From NCBI GenBank assembly GCA_015066465.1, contig SVOI01000020.1, forward strand, positions 1 to 37,703: a stretch of DNA of 37,703 nt. The letters are read 5' to 3'. The position numbers and the translations under genes were made by a program. This document shows positions 16,617 through 24,021 of this stretch, one piece after another; the stretch's first letter is position 1, and each line of letters starts with the position of its first letter. Below the pieces are notes generated by a model, which was not told where the DNA came from, searched no databases, and saw nothing but the letters and a program-made list of their open reading frames with translations. This DNA is from Oscillospiraceae bacterium (lineage in GTDB: Bacteria > Bacillota > Clostridia > Oscillospirales > Acutalibacteraceae).

Positions 16617-16769
16617 TCAATGTCTCCATTTTTCTGATATATGTAGATATATCGCCGAGAAAAGGCTGTCCATACACTTTGACATTATGTGTACGCTACC
16701 GTGAAGCAAAACTGAATTTTTATTTTCATATATATCTTTTTTTATTTTATCTATATACAAAAAACTCAA
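16617..16769 (-). CDS. Possible 50-aa protein
   Basis: TTG 16769 preceded by AAGGGAGAAGG; 50 residues rich in Lys and aromatic residues (MSFLYIDKIKKDIYENKNSV...), ending at TGA. It lies on the same strand between the Rep and integrase genes. Codon content looks coding, but no family is recognised; it may be chance. Confidence 0.35.
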   Translation of the reverse strand: MSFLYIDKIKKDIYENKNSVLLHGSVHIMSKCMDSLFSAIYLHISEKWRH

Positions 16770-16778
16770 TTTCCTTCT

Positions 16779-16889
16779 CCCTTACTGGTTATTCTCCAAA
16801 TTCTTCGAATTTATCCAATAACCGTAAGGGCTTCTCACTTTCTTCTAAAATCAAATCCTACATCTTTTATAAAGTGAGAACAGGTTATT
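16779..16889. other. Mutually exclusive hairpins between Rep and integrase
   Basis: AATAACCGTAAGGG (16817-16830) can pair with CCCTTACTGGTTATT (16779-16793, one bulge). Alternatively AATAACC (16817-16823) plus TTCTCACTTT (16832-16841) pairs with AAAGTGAGAA (16871-16880) plus GGTTATT (16883-16889). The shared AATAACC makes the folds exclusive. Such switches fit an attenuator, countertranscript control or a single-strand origin of a rolling-circle replicon. A 24-residue frame with a TAG second codon (16863-16789, minus) lies inside. Confidence 0.55.
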
Positions 16890-17029
16890 TCTTATAAATT
16901 CAGAAACAACCGTAACCGATTAAATCGGCTACATAGATTGATTTACTGTATCAATCCAATTAAACTCCTTTCATCTTTATCTTTACATATGTAAGTATGA
17001 CAGATGGCAAAATCAAACAAGAAACACTA

Positions 17030-17923
17030 TTATTTCAATTCCTTGTTCATATAAAGTTCGAACTCTTGATAAACAGAAACATTACCAAAACTTTTATCAT
17101 TTTCTGCAAAGTTAATGGGTATGTCTCCATTTATCTTAATTCCTTCCAAAGCCTCTTTATATGTTTTGTATTCTTTCTTAGCTCTTTTTAAACCTTTGCT
17201 ATGTCTTATCATTCTGAAGTTTTGAGGATACAACTCAAGACGTGCATTTTTTACACACTTCTTTTTATTGAAGTCACCATCTACACACTTATATGTCGCT
17301 ATTTTATCAACATCTCTTGTTGGAAAAGCAAGTTTATATTCTTCTTCCGACATATCACATAAATGAGAAGTCAGATAAGCAACTATATTCTTTATATCTT
17401 CATTCTTTTTTATTTGAGTAATATATGCTTCACCTTTTGTCCATAACTCTTTTTTTATATTAGGAGCAGTTTTATCAAAATACATTAAGAAATGACAATG
17501 ATAACTTCTATCCGCCCCTATTTCTATTGCTACTGAATATTTAATTTCAAAATCAGGATAGTGACATCTCAACTTCTTTATATACGCTTTTATATCTTTA
17601 TTGAGATTTTCAATCTCATACTCTGGATTATCGTAAGTTAAAGTAATAAATAAACTTTCCTAAGAACAGTTAAAATTAGAAAAGATAATTTCTTTATCTT
17701 TCTTACGTGTATTATGTAAAGACTTTTTATTAGAAGCTCTGCTTTTTCCTTTTTTATTTGGTTCGCTTTCATATACCTCTCCCGTTTTTGTGTTTGCATA
17801 ATGGTCTTTATCCACTCGAGAAACAGAACCTGCTTTACCTTTAAGTTCTGAAAACATAATTTCAGTAAAGTTGTTCATTTTAGTTACTTTTACAATTACA
17901 TCGTTTTTGATTGACATTTTCAT
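17030..17923 (-). CDS. Rolling-circle replication initiator-like protein with one in-frame TAG
   Basis: A single 298-codon frame runs from ATG 17923 (AAAGGTAGG upstream) to TAA 17030, interrupted only by TAG at codon 88 (17662-17660). The N-terminal 87 residues are basic. Immediately after the TAG comes motif 1, FITLTYDNP (92-100). Then comes the metal-binding HUH motif in DRSYHCHFLMYF (His142-x-His144), typical of Rep endonucleases of rolling-circle plasmids and related elements. A helical C-terminal half follows. Internal initiation after the TAG (a TTG at 17572) would lose motif 1, so a functional Rep needs the TAG to be read through. The neighbouring integrase shows the same behaviour. 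Alternative: a decayed gene. Confidence 0.75.
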
Positions 17924-18393
17924 TACCTACCTTTATTTTAATATATTTTGTTAAGTTTAAAACTCTTAGCTTAATACATCTTTTGTACCATTTTAATAGA
18001 CAAAAAAAGAAGCTAACTAAAAACAATGAATTCACACTGTTTTTCATTCGAGTTTCAAACTCTATATCTAAGTGTGACAGAGTAAGATTAATTTTTCGTC
18101 AAAAAATGCAAAGCCTAAAAGACAAAATGTAAAAAACACCCTAAAACACATTCTTTAAGGTACAAGAAAAAGATAAAATCTGCTTCTTTTGTCAAAAATC
18201 TTTGTTTAAATTGCGAATAAAAACATTCAAAACAGCCTTAACATTGTTAAAATCTACAAACTTTTTGAAAAATCACAAAATTTGCTGTTTTCAAGCCTAA
18301 ATTTATCATTTTTGCTTCTTATTCGATTTTATAAAACGTCATAATAGCTATATATAAGTCAACAGGTAAAAATTTAACGAAGGAGATGAAAGT
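17924..18393. other. 470-bp AT-rich intergenic stretch at the island edge
   Basis: I see no convincing gene. The plus-strand frame at 17911-18132 lacks a ribosome site and overlaps the Rep start. The stretch should hold the Rep promoter (leftward) and the promoter of the LRR gene (rightward, around TATATA 18351). It probably includes the right boundary of the accessory island, which I cannot place exactly. Confidence 0.4.
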
Positions 18394-18861
18394 ATGTTGA
18401 ATCAGCACAGAGAGTATCAGCAATTTCAATTTGAATTAGGTGAACAAAACAGTTACACCTTAGTACGAGCATCTGAAGAAATGAAAGGACATATATTAAT
18501 TCCAAGTTTTTACAGAGGTAAACCTATTACTCAGATTGGTGACTATGCATTTCTTACTTGTAAGAAATTAGAAACAATTACAATTCCAACTACTGTATAT
18601 AAAGTTGGTTGTTGTGCATTTGCGGAATGTTCGGCTTTAGAAAAACTTGTGCTTGAAGGTTATGTGGAGTTAATTGATAAAGCAGCATTCTATAATTGCA
18701 TAAATTTATCAGATGTTGAATTTAAAAATAATGTTGGTAAGATTCGTAAAGATGCATTTGAAAGTTGTAATAAAATAGGTTTTTTAAACTTAGAAGAAGC
18801 TACATATTCCTTTCCAGAGAAGTGTGTTTTTGATTCGATTTTGAGTGCAAAATATTTCTGA
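18394..18861 (+). CDS. BspA-like leucine-rich repeat protein (LRR_5), short
   Basis: 155 residues, ATG 18394 after GAAGGAG. Tandem ~23-residue LRR_5 units are visible: ITQIGDYAFLTCKKLETITIPTT, then VYKVGCCAFAECSALEKLVLEG, then VELIDKAAFYNCINLSDVEFKN, then VGKIRKDAFESCNKIGFLNLEE. Each carries the I-x-x-x-A-F-x-x-C-x-x-L signature. There is no signal peptide or anchor, which is unusual for this mostly surface-displayed repeat type, so it may act inside the cell by protein-protein contact. The partner is unknown. A small gene follows 35 bp later and is probably cotranscribed. Confidence 0.85.
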   Translation: MLNQHREYQQFQFELGEQNSYTLVRASEEMKGHILIPSFYRGKPITQIGDYAFLTCKKLETITIPTTVYKVGCCAFAECSALEKLVLEGYVELIDKAAFYNCINLSDVEFKNNVGKIRKDAFESCNKIGFLNLEEATYSFPEKCVFDSILSAKYF

Positions 18862-18896
18862 AAGTTTTTCACAAAATTATTGAAAGGAGTGATTTT

Positions 18897-19058
18897 ATGT
18901 TGAATGAAAAATATGGTTTATCGGATTGGGTGAAATTTTCAAATGTTAATGAAGATGAAGAATATGAAATATTACCTTATTTTGAAATAGTTGACCCTTC
19001 TTGTGATTTAGAAAGAATACAAAGAGTTTATAACGAAATAATGAAATCAGAAGATTAA
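18897..19058 (+). CDS. 53-aa acidic protein
   Basis: ATG 18897 with AAAGGAGTGA (18883-18892); 53 residues, strongly acidic (MLNEKYGLSDWVKFSNVNED...), ending at TAA. No family recognised. The strong ribosome site and close spacing to the LRR gene support it as real, second in that two-gene unit. Confidence 0.6.
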   Translation: MLNEKYGLSDWVKFSNVNEDEEYEILPYFEIVDPSCDLERIQRVYNEIMKSED

Positions 19059-19106
19059 AGGTTGGATTTTTGTTTTCAAAATTTTAGGTATATATGAAAA
19101 TTAGTG

Positions 19107-19134
19107 TTGCAAAACCTAAAAAATGTTGTATAAT
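19107..19134 (+). promoter_or_regulatory. Promoter of the second Avd-like gene
   Basis: TTGCAA (19107-19112), 16-bp spacer, perfect TATAAT (19129-19134), 26 bp before the TTG start. Confidence 0.65.
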
Positions 19135-19160
19135 AAATTTTAACCGAAAGGGGTTTTTCT

Positions 19161-19526
19161 TTGATTTATAAAGATTTGATTTTATGGCAGAAATCAATGG
19201 AATTAGTAAAAGAAGTTTATTTATTAATCAAAAAACTGCCTCAAGAAGAAAATTACGCTTTATCAAGTCAAATGCGAAGAGCTGTTGTTTCAATTCCTTC
19301 AAATATAGCTGAAGGCAGTGGAAGAAAATCACAAAAAGACTTCATACGATTTTTAGACATAGCTCGTGGCTCTCAATACGAATTAGAAACACAGTTACAT
19401 ATTTGTATTATGTTAAATTATCTTACTGAAGATGAAACAAAAAAAGTATTTTCATTATTGTCTGAAGTAGGAAAATTATTAAATTCATTTATTAAAAGAA
19501 ATGATACTAACAGTACTAGTGCCTAG
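19161..19526 (+). CDS. Four-helix-bundle protein of the 23S rRNA IVP / Avd-like family (second copy, element C)
   Basis: 121 residues from TTG 19161 (AAAGGGG at 19147-19153). Family core: LILWQKSMELVKEVY, then SSQMRRAVVSIPSNIAEGSG, then KDFIRFLDIARGSQYELETQ. It shares the SxQxxRxxxSIxxNxAE pattern with the element B protein but is clearly another subfamily (WQKSMELV type). It has its own promoter. Its last codons and its TAG stop (19524-19526) lie inside a five-unit heptad array, as if the array were part of the element's 3' end. No matching left array was found upstream, so the element may be truncated or have another architecture. Function unknown. Confidence 0.88.
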   Translation: MIYKDLILWQKSMELVKEVYLLIKKLPQEENYALSSQMRRAVVSIPSNIAEGSGRKSQKDFIRFLDIARGSQYELETQLHICIMLNYLTEDETKKVFSLLSEVGKLLNSFIKRNDTNSTSA

Positions 19527-19545
19527 CACCTGATACCTAGTATCT
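19511..19545. repeat. Five degenerate heptads at the end of element C
   Basis: cagtact, agtgcct, agcacct, gatacct, agtatct: exactly five 7-bp units, as in the right arms of elements A and B. Read on the minus strand they are agatact, aggtatc, aggtgct, aggcact, agtactg. They end 11 bp before the ribosome site of the next gene. Confidence 0.7.
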
Positions 19546-19568
19546 GATTATCAAAGGAGAGATTTATA

Positions 19569-20072
19569 ATGAAAAAACTTATTTTAGCAATGGTGTTAAT
19601 CTTAACACTTACATTCGTATTCGTAGGTTGTAATAAAGATAAAACAGAAGAAACACCTACAACAACAGAAAAGGTTTCAACTACAGAACCTACAACAAAG
19701 TTTGAAGCGCCTGAAATTAAAGATGAGCCTACAACAGAACCTACTACAGAAGAAACAAAAGCTTCTGCTCCTGAGACTGCTACAAAGAAGCCTGTTTATA
19801 ACTCAAATTCAGGTAGTTCATCAGGTTCAGGTTCAAGTAATTCTGGTTCAAACTCAAAACCTGCTTCTACCACAAAGGCAAGTTCAAGTAGTGGTTCAGG
19901 CTCAAATGTTTTTAATTCAGCAGGTAAAGATGAAAATGGCAACGATGTTTATGTAAATGAAAACGGCTTTAAGATTACTGTAGATACAAGTAGCACTGGC
20001 GGTCACGGTGATGCAAGTGTTTATGAGACTGACCCAGATTTAGAAGGCGTTTTTGGTGCAAATGGTAGATAA
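19569..20072 (+). CDS. Ser/Thr-rich lipoprotein
   Basis: 167 residues, ATG 19569 after AAAGGAG. Lipoprotein signal ends VFVGC (Cys21). A long Thr/Pro/Glu region (TTEPTTEE type, about 28-75) is followed by a Ser/Gly tract (about 80-115) and a short C-terminal segment (DENGNDVYVNENGFKITVDT). The linkers suggest a flexible stalk placing a small domain across the wall. No enzymatic function visible. An intrinsic terminator follows. Confidence 0.85.
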   Translation: MKKLILAMVLILTLTFVFVGCNKDKTEETPTTTEKVSTTEPTTKFEAPEIKDEPTTEPTTEETKASAPETATKKPVYNSNSGSSSGSGSSNSGSNSKPASTTKASSSSGSGSNVFNSAGKDENGNDVYVNENGFKITVDTSSTGGHGDASVYETDPDLEGVFGANGR

Positions 20073-20095
20073 AACTAAATAAAAGCAAAAAAAGA

Positions 20096-20130
20096 AAGCT
20101 CTCCCTTTCATTGGGAGAGCTTGTTTGTTG
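20096..20130 (+). terminator. Intrinsic terminator
   Basis: 10-bp stem AAGCTCTCCC / GGGAGAGCTT with loop tttcatt and a T/G-rich tail. Confidence 0.85.
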
Positions 20131-20142
20131 AAAAAATTATTG

Positions 20143-20175
20143 ATAAGTCACTTAATAAGTGGCTTATTATTTTTT
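20143..20175 (+). terminator. Second hairpin with T-run
   Basis: ATAAGTCACTT (20143-20153) pairs with AAGTGGCTTAT (20157-20167, one wobble); TTTTTT at 20170-20175. Possible back-up terminator. Confidence 0.6.
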
Positions 20176-20190
20176 GTTTTCTGTCAGAAT

Positions 20191-20225
20191 AGAGTCAGGG
20201 ACTAGTTGCAAGGGATTAGTAACTA
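20191..20225. repeat. Solo heptad array
   Basis: agagtca, gggacta, gttgcaa, gggatta, gtaacta: five degenerate 7-bp units with no gene attached, resembling the heptads of element C (AGNNNYT-like). Probably a remnant or lone end of the same element type. Confidence 0.45.
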
Positions 20226-20260
20226 AATAAAAAATGCCCTTAACTTTTTAATAAAATTGC

Positions 20261-20298
20261 AAAATAAAAAGCACATTTCTTATTATATAGAAATGCGC
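20261..20298 (-). terminator. Terminator of the SASP gene
   Basis: On the minus strand, stem GCGCATTTCT / AGAAATGTGC (one wobble), then TTTTTATTTT. Confidence 0.8.
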
Positions 20299-20305
20299 CT
20301 TTTAT

Positions 20306-20566
20306 CTACAGTATTAAAGAATACTCATATTCGATTTGATTTATATGTTTTGGCAATACTCTACTTTGTCGCCTAAACTTTTTCAATCCTGTTCGTATGG
20401 GTTCTATCTTTTTTACCATCTGACCGCCGATGCTACCTGCCTGACGAGATGTTAAATCACCGTTGTAACCTTGCTTAAGGTTAACGCCTACTTCAGAAGC
20501 AGCTTCCATCTTAAATCTGTTGAGAGCTTCACGTGCCTCTGGAACTACATTTTTCTTTGATGCCAT
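20306..20566 (-). CDS. Alpha/beta-type small acid-soluble spore protein
   Basis: Coats and protects DNA in the dormant spore. The family core is plain: ALNRFKMEAASEVGVNL (contains the GPR protease site region) and YNGDLTSRQAGSIGGQMVKK. 86 residues, longer than the usual 60-75. After MVKK, the usual short MIE-type ending is replaced by a 31-residue basic tail (IEPIRTGLKKFRRQ...) ending at TAG, one of the few TAG stops in the window. A frameshift in the last codons or a true extension are both possible. ATG 20566 follows AAAGGAG. The gene marks the host as a spore former. Confidence 0.92.
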   Translation of the reverse strand: MASKKNVVPEAREALNRFKMEAASEVGVNLKQGYNGDLTSRQAGSIGGQMVKKIEPIRTGLKKFRRQSRVLPKHINQIEYEYSLIL

Positions 20567-20668
20567 GTCTTTTTCACTCCTTTTTGAAGATTTGTTTTGC
20601 GTTTGTAATCATATTATTTTCTAAAAGAGTGAAAATATTTAAAAATTTTTTTGACAATGTTTGTAAAT

Positions 20669-21469
20669 TTAAAATTCAGAATTATAGCCTTTTTCTTTTG
20701 CGATTTTCATAACTTCCTCGTGGGCTTTCTTTGTACCAGCCAAAATTGAACAAGGCTCAGTTAATGAAATTTCACCACCGCCGATTCTTGTAATAACGCC
20801 ACCAGCTTCTTCTAATATTACAGATGCTGCAGCATAATCGTAAGGCTGGAGCTTTAATTCTATATAAATAACGTTTGCACCTTTAGCAATTCTTGATATA
20901 TCAATCGCCGCAGAACCACCACTTCTTATAGAAAGGCTTTTTAAGAATAATTCTTTTACAGTGCTGAATAAAATATCAACTTTACTTTCATTATAGCGTG
21001 CACAACCAAATGCAATAATGCCTTCTGAAACAGCTTTGTTTTCCATTTTAAGTGGCTTATCATTAACAAATGCTCCTTCGTTTCTTACTGCCTTATACAT
21101 TTCGTCAACATAAGGGTTATAAACAAAGCCTGCAATCATTTTCCCGTTACGAGCAAGTCCTACAGATATTGAACTGTGATTATACCCGAACATAAAATTT
21201 GTTGTTCCGTCAATAGGGTCAATATAAAAAGTGTATTCTCTGCTCAAATCTTTTATATTATTACTTGTTTCTTCTTCACCAAAAAATGAAGCTTCTGGTA
21301 AAATTTTTGAAAGTTCATCAATTAAAAATTTCTGTACTTTAACGTCATACTCTGTGCAGAAATTAGCGTCACCTGTTTTCTTCTCTACAGAAGCATTTTC
21401 TAAATTTGCCGCTAAAACTATTTGCCCTGCTTCTTTTACACATTTTTCAATAGCTTTAAAATCAATCAC
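20669..21469 (-). CDS. Inositol monophosphatase family protein
   Basis: Mg-dependent, Li-sensitive phosphatase fold acting on inositol phosphate or related sugar/nucleotide phosphates. Signatures: GEEE (metal ligands), DPIDGTTNF (motif A) and YDYAAASVILEEAGG (motif B; the usual W of WD is Y). I place the start at GTG 21469 rather than TTG 21493 because GGGTGAG precedes it and it overlaps the MATE stop by 8 bases, indicating translational coupling. 266 residues, usual size. Last gene of the GDPD-MATE-IMPase operon; substrate not determinable. Confidence 0.92.
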   Translation of the reverse strand: MIDFKAIEKCVKEAGQIVLAANLENASVEKKTGDANFCTEYDVKVQKFLIDELSKILPEASFFGEEETSNNIKDLSREYTFYIDPIDGTTNFMFGYNHSSISVGLARNGKMIAGFVYNPYVDEMYKAVRNEGAFVNDKPLKMENKAVSEGIIAFGCARYNESKVDILFSTVKELFLKSLSIRSGGSAAIDISRIAKGANVIYIELKLQPYDYAAASVILEEAGGVITRIGGGEISLTEPCSILAGTKKAHEEVMKIAKEKGYNSEF

Positions 21470-22829
21470 AATTCTCACCCAACAGTTTGTCAACTTTAAA
21501 TTTTTTCTTCAATTTTTTCATTACCACAAAATATGCAGGAATAAGTAACACGTTTGCCGCAAACCAAGCCGCAGGGTTTGCATAGCACGCTGCTGCAAAA
21601 CCATGTTTTAAAACGAACCCGAAGCCTACGCCTCCACGTGCCGCAAGCTCAAAAAAGCCTGCAAACATTGCAGTTGTACCATATCCCAGACCTTGCAAAG
21701 CGTTTCTGTAGATAAAAATAAATGAAAGCACAGGGTAAAACCAGCTACATGTATCTAAAAATCTCTGTGCAAGACTAAGAACTGCAGTCTCACTTGCATC
21801 AATAAATAAAAGTCCTATATATGAGCCTAAATATCTTGCTATAAAGAATGCTACGAATGAATATAAAATACCTAAAATTGTACCACACAGCACACCTTGT
21901 TTAATTCTATCGTATTTTTTAGCACCTAAATTCTGACCACAATAAGTTGCCATTGTAATACCTATTGTTTCAGATGGGAGGACAATCATAAGTTGCGTCT
22001 TACCACCGATTGTCATTGCCGCAATAGCATTTGAACCTAACGTATTAACACATGATTGAAGCATTACAGAACCTACCGCAGTTATTGAGCATTGAAGTGC
22101 CATTGGAACACCATTGCCTATAAGCTCTTTTATGCATTTAAAATCAATTTTCATGTCACCTTTTTCAAAATGAAGCATAGGGTAATTTTTCTTTACAAAA
22201 ACCAAACAGAGTACACCTGAAATAACCTGAGCCAACACTGTTGCTATTGAAGCACCCTTTACACCCATCTTAAAAACAATTATGAAAAGCAAATCTAATC
22301 CGATATTTAAGAATGATGAAAAAATAAGAAAATAAAGCGGAGTTTTACTATCACCTAAAGAGCGGATAATACCTGCTAAAATATTATAAAGCATTGTAGC
22401 GCCGATGCCTGCAAAAATTATAACTATATAATTATATGCATCTGTGAAAATATCATCTGGTGTGTTTAATACTCTTAAAAGAGGTTTCGTAAACACTACT
22501 GCTAATATTGTAAGAATAACCCCTGTTGCTATTCCTGTATAAATAATATTTGCAGTGATTTTTCTTAATTTTTTAAAATTCTGTGCGCCAAAGCTTTGTG
22601 CTATTGGAATTGCAAAGCCAGTGCAAAGACCAATTATTGAACCTATAACAAGAAAGTTCAGAGCACCAACAGAGCCAACTGCAGAAAGTGCAGTTTTACC
22701 AACAAATTTACCAACAATAATCGTGTCTGCCATATTGTAGAATTGTTGGAATAAATTACCAAGCATTAAAGGAAGGCAAAACCTTATGATTATTTTCATA
22801 GGATTGCCTTTTGTCATATCTTTAACCAT
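21462..22829 (-). CDS. MATE-family efflux transporter
   Basis: Cation-coupled multidrug or metabolite exporter with about 12 membrane segments. 455 residues from ATG 22829 (ribosome site GAGGAG); the longer frame from 22871 overlaps the upstream gene's end region and lacks a site. Family patches: NLFQQFYNMADTIIVGKFVG near the N-terminus, SAVGSVGALNFL, and the repeat-related IAAMTIGGKTQLMIVLPSETIG in the second half. It sits between GDPD and the phosphatase genes in one operon. Confidence 0.94.
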   Translation of the reverse strand: MVKDMTKGNPMKIIIRFCLPLMLGNLFQQFYNMADTIIVGKFVGKTALSAVGSVGALNFLVIGSIIGLCTGFAIPIAQSFGAQNFKKLRKITANIIYTGIATGVILTILAVVFTKPLLRVLNTPDDIFTDAYNYIVIIFAGIGATMLYNILAGIIRSLGDSKTPLYFLIFSSFLNIGLDLLFIIVFKMGVKGASIATVLAQVISGVLCLVFVKKNYPMLHFEKGDMKIDFKCIKELIGNGVPMALQCSITAVGSVMLQSCVNTLGSNAIAAMTIGGKTQLMIVLPSETIGITMATYCGQNLGAKKYDRIKQGVLCGTILGILYSFVAFFIARYLGSYIGLLFIDASETAVLSLAQRFLDTCSWFYPVLSFIFIYRNALQGLGYGTTAMFAGFFELAARGGVGFGFVLKHGFAAACYANPAAWFAANVLLIPAYFVVMKKLKKKFKVDKLLGENCD

Positions 22830-22872
22830 AAAAACTCCTCTGGGGTGATAGTTTCCTACCACCCCATTCATT

Positions 22873-23910
22873 TTAATTATTTATAACGTCATAAGCCATA
22901 TCTGGAACGTCAGACATAATACAGTCTGCGCCGATTTCTGAAAGTCTTTTTACTTCATCTTCTTCGTTTATTGTCCAATACTGAACTGCTAAATTATGTC
23001 TGTGAGCATAGTTAATAACTCTTTCTGAACCAAGCATTAAAAATCCATATTGGTTTGTAGGAATCTGTAATGCATCAAACTTATAAAAACTTTCGTTTAA
23101 TTCTACGTTATAAGCTGCCGCTAAATAGAAAAGAACTACTTCTACAATAGATGACGAACGAAGCATATCAGGGTAATTTTCGTCAACGTATTTTGTTACG
23201 TCACCATTAAACGTACCGAAAACTACTTTTTCGAGTAAGTTTTTCTCTTTTAAAATTCTGTAAAGCTCATCTGCTGCTTTAAAGCCGTTTTCGCCCTTAT
23301 CTTTAATTTCGATTATGTAAGTAAACTCACCATTAGCCTGAAGATAATCAAGAACCTCTTCTAAAAGCACAACCCTAAGATTTTCTGGTATTTCAGCACC
23401 ACGAAGATTTCTATAAGGATATTTTCCATCAGGTGTCTCAAAATTCTCACCGAAATTGAGAACACTTAATTCTTCGTAAGTTTTTGTGCTTGGTTTTACT
23501 TCTTCATACCCGAATTCTTCAACTGCATTTGTTGTTCTGTCTAACGTGTCATCGTGAAGAAGAATGAGTTTATTATCTTTTGTTATATGTAAATCGAACT
23601 CAAACGTATCAACGTTAAAATCTTCGTTTTCAACACAGAACTCGAACGCCATCATTGTATTTTCAGGAGCAATATCGGCACCTGAGCGGTGTGCTGAAAC
23701 AAAGGTTTTATCAGTTTTAATAAATGGGTTTGTCATTTCTTCTTTTACTGGTGCTTCACCGCTTGAAGCATAGCACAAAACAGCTGCACCAAGCATAATT
23801 GCAACTAAAACTGCAAGTAATAAAGCAAGGGCTTTAATAATCTTTACAAAGATTTTTTTATTGTTTTTCTTAACAGTTTTCTTTTTATTATTTTTTCTTT
23901 TCTTACTCAT
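22873..23910 (-). CDS. Membrane-anchored glycerophosphodiester phosphodiesterase
   Basis: Hydrolyses glycerophosphodiesters to glycerol-3-phosphate and an alcohol. 345 residues from ATG 23910 (GGGGG site). A very basic cytoplasmic start (KKRKNNKKKTVKKNNKK) is followed by one membrane span (about 25-48), so the catalytic domain faces outside. GDPD motifs: HRSGADIAPENT, EFDLHITKDNKLILLHDDTL (catalytic His and metal ligands Glu/Asp) and the late IIEIKDKG. Role: scavenging phospholipid or teichoic-acid derived diesters. First gene of a minus-strand operon. Confidence 0.93.
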   Translation of the reverse strand: MSKKRKNNKKKTVKKNNKKIFVKIIKALALLLAVLVAIMLGAAVLCYASSGEAPVKEEMTNPFIKTDKTFVSAHRSGADIAPENTMMAFEFCVENEDFNVDTFEFDLHITKDNKLILLHDDTLDRTTNAVEEFGYEEVKPSTKTYEELSVLNFGENFETPDGKYPYRNLRGAEIPENLRVVLLEEVLDYLQANGEFTYIIEIKDKGENGFKAADELYRILKEKNLLEKVVFGTFNGDVTKYVDENYPDMLRSSSIVEVVLFYLAAAYNVELNESFYKFDALQIPTNQYGFLMLGSERVINYAHRHNLAVQYWTINEEDEVKRLSEIGADCIMSDVPDMAYDVINN

Positions 23911-23948
23911 AATAATTCCCCCTGAAGAGATTATTTTAATATAAAATA

Positions 23949-23977
23949 AATCTACCATAATTATACTAAAAAGTCAA
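23949..23977 (-). promoter_or_regulatory. Promoter of the GDPD operon (minus strand)
   Basis: TTGACT (23977-23972), 17-bp spacer, TAGATT (23954-23949) preceded by TGG. Confidence 0.6.
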
Positions 23978-24006
23978 TTTACAAAGAAGCTAAAAAATGG
24001 TAATAT
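23978..24006 (+). promoter_or_regulatory. Promoter of the AlkD-like gene
   Basis: TTTACA (23978-23983), 17-bp spacer, TAATAT (24001-24006) preceded by TGG. Its -35 is directly adjacent, back to back, to the -35 of the divergent GDPD promoter. Confidence 0.65.
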
Positions 24007-24021
24007 AAGGGCGGTGATTTT

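Noticed and set aside
16525-17030. Suppressor tRNA (anticodon CUA) to decode the TAG codons
   Set aside because: I looked for a T-loop and an anticodon arm with CTA on both strands in the island gaps. TTCGAAT at 16804-16810 has no matching T-stem and TTCTAAA at 16842-16848 no anticodon stem. A genome-wide tRNA search would be decisive.
17911-18132. Plus-strand ORF at the Rep start
   Set aside because: It overlaps the Rep start on the opposite strand, lacks a ribosome site and has a non-protein-like composition.
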